Source: Bacteroidales bacterium | GTDB lineage: Bacteria > Bacteroidota > Bacteroidia > Bacteroidales > JAIOZK01 | Length of the DNA stretch: 64,000 nucleotides | Direction: 5' to 3' | Assembly (NCBI GenBank): GCA_021738625.1 | Contig: JAIPBS010000008.1 | Coordinates: forward strand, 1-64,000 | Shown: one piece after another, positions 61,855 through 64,000 of the stretch | Position numbering within the stretch: the stretch's first letter is position 1 | Layout: each line of letters begins with the position of its first letter | The notes under the pieces: model-generated | What the model was told of the DNA's origin: nothing | Database searches by the model: none | The model's input: only the letters and a program-made list of their open reading frames with translations | Made by a program: the position numbers and the translations under genes

Positions 61855-63366
61855 ATGAAAAAGATCATTCTATTATTCAGCACGGTGATTTTCTTCGGAT
61901 TTGCAACAAAAGCGCAAATTGCAATCAACTCCAGCGGCAATTCCCCCGACGGGTCAGCCATGCTGGATGTAACTTCAAGCTCAAAAGGGGTGCTCATTCC
62001 CCGGATGACCAGTTCCAACAGGCTTAGTATCAGCAACCCCGCAAAAGCATTGCTGGTTTATGATTCAACACAGAGTTTGTTTTTCTTCAACATCGGATCA
62101 GCTGCCAGTCCGCTCTGGCAGAGCCTCTCTCACGGCAGCCTGTGGTCCTCGTCAGGATATACTATGTATACTACCAATGCAACTGATAGCGTGGGTATCG
62201 GCACCTCGGGGCCTGTCGCCAAGCTCGATGTGCGGGGCAATACCAATGTAAGTGGTGAGATTCAACTATATCAAAACACCTTTATCACCAGTACTACCTT
62301 TAATTATAACACCTTTATCGGTTATGCAAACAACGGATCCAATACCGGAACCGGCAATACTCTTTTGGGATATCTTGCAGGCCGGTTTAATACAACAGGA
62401 TACAACAACACCTGCCTGGGAACTTATGCCGGGTTTTACAATCTGACCGGTGACGGCAATGTTTTCGTCGGAGATTCTGCCGGCTTGAACATTACTTCTG
62501 GCAATACCAATGTAATGATCGGAAACAAAGCAGGTCCCTTCTCAAATACTGATCATAAACTTTATATCCATAATGCACCCGGCACCCCGCTGATCTATGG
62601 TGATTTTGGCAATCTATATGTAGGTCTTAATACGGAAACCCCAGGGACCAATTTTGCTATCTACGAAAACAATACCAATCTCAACCCGGCAGCACTTATC
62701 GAACAAGGCGGTTCTGGAGATGCAGCTCAACGTTTCCTTCTAACAGGTGGTCAAAACTTTTCCATAGGCATCGATAATAATGATAACGATAATTTCAGAA
62801 TAAGCAGCACTTTCAACCTGGGTTCAACCACACCAGCCTACAATGAAACAGCACTGATGATTCGCATACATGCAGAAAACAGCCAGCCCGGAATCATAGA
62901 TTTCAATCACCAGAGCCGAGCCAGGGTATTTCTGGATCAGGATGGCCCCGGCCAAAGCATTCCGCCTGCCGTCTGGACAGGCATTCTGTTCGATCTGGTC
63001 ACCTATGATGAGCACGGAGAATGGTTCATCAACCCTACCATAAGCTCCAAGTTCACCGCCCTGGAAGAAGGCTATTACCAAGTGAATTCAAGAACCGAAT
63101 TTGCTTCTGACGACCTCCCCTCAGCAGGCTATTGCTCTATAGCCATTTATAAGAACGGCCTGATGTATGCGCAGGGCAATAATCTGAACCTGCAATCCTG
63201 GGCGGGGATGGAGCCAACAAACAACAATGCCCCCAACGTCAGCGATGTGGTTTACCTGCAGGCAGGAGATACCATTGAAATTTATGTCTGGCAAAGTACG
63301 ATCGGGCCCTTGCCACTGAGAACCGGTGAATCCCAAACCTATTGTTCGGTGCACAAAGTGAGTTAA
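61855..63366 (+). CDS. Secreted adhesin-like protein with C1q/TNF-like C-terminal domain
   Basis: This 503-residue protein has a signal peptide (1-20, ending TKAQ). The N-terminal module (about 21-95) is typical of Bacteroidota fibre proteins (SAMLDVTSSSKGVLIPRM, ALLVYDSTQSLFFFN). About 135-235 contain repeats such as NTFIGYANNGS, NTLLGYLAGR and NVFVGDSAGL, which resemble YadA-type head repeats and are Gly/Asn/Thr-rich. The C-terminal 140 residues have the beta-jellyroll pattern of C1q/TNF domains (VWTGILFDLVTYDEHGEWF, EEGYYQVNSRTEF, CSIAIYKNGLMY, LQAGDTIEIYVWQ). There is no T9SS sorting domain. It is likely trimeric and surface-associated; the ligand is unknown. Confidence 0.82.
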   Translation: MKKIILLFSTVIFFGFATKAQIAINSSGNSPDGSAMLDVTSSSKGVLIPRMTSSNRLSISNPAKALLVYDSTQSLFFFNIGSAASPLWQSLSHGSLWSSSGYTMYTTNATDSVGIGTSGPVAKLDVRGNTNVSGEIQLYQNTFITSTTFNYNTFIGYANNGSNTGTGNTLLGYLAGRFNTTGYNNTCLGTYAGFYNLTGDGNVFVGDSAGLNITSGNTNVMIGNKAGPFSNTDHKLYIHNAPGTPLIYGDFGNLYVGLNTETPGTNFAIYENNTNLNPAALIEQGGSGDAAQRFLLTGGQNFSIGIDNNDNDNFRISSTFNLGSTTPAYNETALMIRIHAENSQPGIIDFNHQSRARVFLDQDGPGQSIPPAVWTGILFDLVTYDEHGEWFINPTISSKFTALEEGYYQVNSRTEFASDDLPSAGYCSIAIYKNGLMYAQGNNLNLQSWAGMEPTNNNAPNVSDVVYLQAGDTIEIYVWQSTIGPLPLRTGESQTYCSVHKVS

Positions 63367-63510
63367 ATTGATTGGTTTAAACAATTTTAACATAACATAG
63401 ATAAAAGATCAAAAGCCCCCCAGAAAATGCAAAGGGGAGTTTGGAGTGAGGGATTTTTGCCAGGAGGAATCAATAACCAGAACAATTGCCTTGATTTTAC
63501 AAAAATTTAT

Positions 63511-63518
63511 TACTTTTG
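63511..63518 (+). promoter_or_regulatory. Promoter (-7 box) of the tRNA region
   Basis: TACTTTTG is a perfect -7 box 60 bp before the tRNA-like sequence at 63578. A TTG-containing -33 region stands 17-22 bp upstream. It would transcribe the degenerate tRNA and then tRNA-Pro. Confidence 0.55.
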
Positions 63519-63577
63519 CAAACCTAATTTCAAAAGCAGTTTTGGAATTTGCTTTTTGGAGTTTGGAATTTACACCA

Positions 63578-63651
63578 CGGGGTGTGGCGCAGCTTGGTTA
63601 GCGCGTCCCGCTGGTGGCAGGAAGGTCGGGAGTTAAAATCGCTCTTTAATA
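63578..63651 (+). pseudogene. Degenerate tRNA-like sequence
   Basis: The first 23 bases (CGGGGTGTGGCGCAGC...) match the 5' acceptor arm and D-arm of the intact tRNA-Pro downstream almost exactly. The anticodon arm differs (loop CTGGTGG, stem with one mismatch). The T-loop reads TTAAAAT instead of TTCAAAT with a broken 3' stem arm, and no sequence pairs with the 5' acceptor strand. It is a 3'-decayed tRNA copy and should not be functional. Confidence 0.65.
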
Positions 63652-63692
63652 AACTTAGAAATATAGATTTAAACGTATTTTGAAAAATGTTT

Positions 63693-63767
63693 CGGGGTGT
63701 GGCGCAGCCTGGTTAGCGCGCTTGACTGGGGGTCAAGAGGTCGGGAGTTCAAATCTCCCCACTCCGA
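63693..63767 (+). tRNA. tRNA-Pro (anticodon GGG)
   Basis: This is a complete 75-base cloverleaf. The acceptor stem is CGGGGTG paired with CACTCCG (one G-T pair), the D-arm is GCGC/GCGC, and the anticodon stem CTTGA/TCAAG has loop CTGGGGG, giving anticodon GGG. The T-arm is GGGAG with loop TTCAAAT and CTCCC, and the discriminator base is A. CCA is not encoded. It reads CCC and, by wobble, CCU proline codons. Confidence 0.95.
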
Positions 63768-63774
63768 CAAAAGG

Positions 63775-63806
63775 AAAGGAAGGATGCAAAACGTTCTTCC
63801 TTTTTT
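63775..63806 (+). terminator. Terminator after tRNA-Pro
   Basis: AAAGGAAG and CTTCCTTT form a perfect 8-bp stem with a 13-base loop and end in six T residues, eight bases after the tRNA. Confidence 0.8.
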
Positions 63807-63809
63807 GTT

Positions 63810-64000
63810 ATGTATTACACCTACATCATCTTCTCTGAATCAACGGACAGCTATTATGTTGGATCAACTCAAGATGTTGAAGAACGTTTGAAACGACATA
63901 ATTGTAATCATTCAAAATCAACAAAGTACAAGGGCCCATGGGTATTGGTTAAATCATTTGAATTTAAAACCAGAGCTGAAGCCATGCGGTTAGAAAAAGG
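63810..64000 (+). CDS. GIY-YIG nuclease superfamily protein, 5' part
   Basis: The ATG at 63810 opens a frame that runs off the window after 63 codons. The visible part is the catalytic core of a small stand-alone GIY-YIG protein: YTYII as the GIY strand, YYVGST as the YIG strand, then the conserved Arg in EERLKRHN. Relatives of about 80-100 residues (UPF0213/YhbQ-like) are common and poorly characterised. Its start lies four bases after the tRNA terminator, so it probably depends on read-through or on a promoter within the tRNA region. Confidence 0.85.
   Translation, partial: MYYTYIIFSESTDSYYVGSTQDVEERLKRHNCNHSKSTKYKGPWVLVKSFEFKTRAEAMRLEK

Noticed and set aside
63367-63435. Terminator after the adhesin-like gene
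   Set aside because: GTTAAATTG/CAATTTTAAC can pair with a bulge but is AT-only and has no clean T-run. The CCCC/GGGG pair further on is short. Neither is convincing.
63578-63651. A functional tRNA with a GGT anticodon
   Set aside because: The acceptor 3' strand and T-arm are destroyed, so no cloverleaf can close.

Overview
The window looks like a chromosome segment of a Bacteroidota bacterium, probably a Bacteroidales/Marinilabiliales-type relative. The evidence is internal. At least three genes encode secreted proteins with C-terminal type IX secretion (T9SS) sorting domains. The gliding genes gldA and gldB are present. Many upstream regions carry the phylum-specific promoter form (TTTG, about 20 bp, TAnnTTTG), and clear Shine-Dalgarno sequences are mostly missing. 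There is a FISUMP lipoprotein, a CCDC81-type HU plus SPOR protein, a long-form urocanate hydratase and a REP-associated transposase with the GC-rich repeats common in this phylum. No phage, plasmid or CRISPR locus is visible.

Layout. Bases 1-9000 are accessory in character: a fused class V aminotransferase-like protein, decayed fragments (GrpB, a SagB-type nitroreductase), a PerR-katG peroxide-defence pair and a long repeat protein exported by T9SS. Bases 9100-17200 are core: an acyl-CoA ligase, the rplM-rpsI-rpsB-tsf operon, gldA and metK. Bases 17200-21360 hold two divergent T9SS cargo genes and a RAYT transposase between two GC-rich repeat blocks. A GT2 / ECF sigma / hutU operon follows. 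From 25200 to 35700, tgt and an lptF/lptG-type permease gene are separated by five envelope genes: an LTA-synthase-like enzyme, three tandem GT-C glycosyltransferase paralogues and a flippase-like protein. Bases 35700-49200 are mostly housekeeping (ispE, dNK, kdsB, trmB, an ATL protein, mrp, nfu, nadE, gldB, yifB) plus a bacterial GH3 enzyme and two beta-barrel proteins.

Bases 49200-63400 hold the least familiar material: a TPR-transmembrane-AraC regulator, copies of a dispersed 100-bp two-hairpin repeat, an OsmC/DUF302 pair, a cysteate synthase homologue (a possible entry to sulfonolipids), a six-gene cluster of exported proteins (LPP20-type lipoprotein, beta-barrel, second lipoprotein, DUF6175 and two more) and an adhesin-like protein ending in a C1q/TNF-like domain. 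The window ends with a degenerate tRNA, an intact tRNA-Pro(GGG) and the start of a GIY-YIG nuclease gene.

The most promising undescribed items are the six-gene envelope cluster (55043-61403), the two-hairpin repeat family (four copies with compensatory stem changes), the GT-C/flippase cassette between tgt and the permease gene, and several intergenic inverted repeats, especially the 30-bp palindrome abutting the yifB start codon. All homology statements come from reading motifs by eye; no database search was run.
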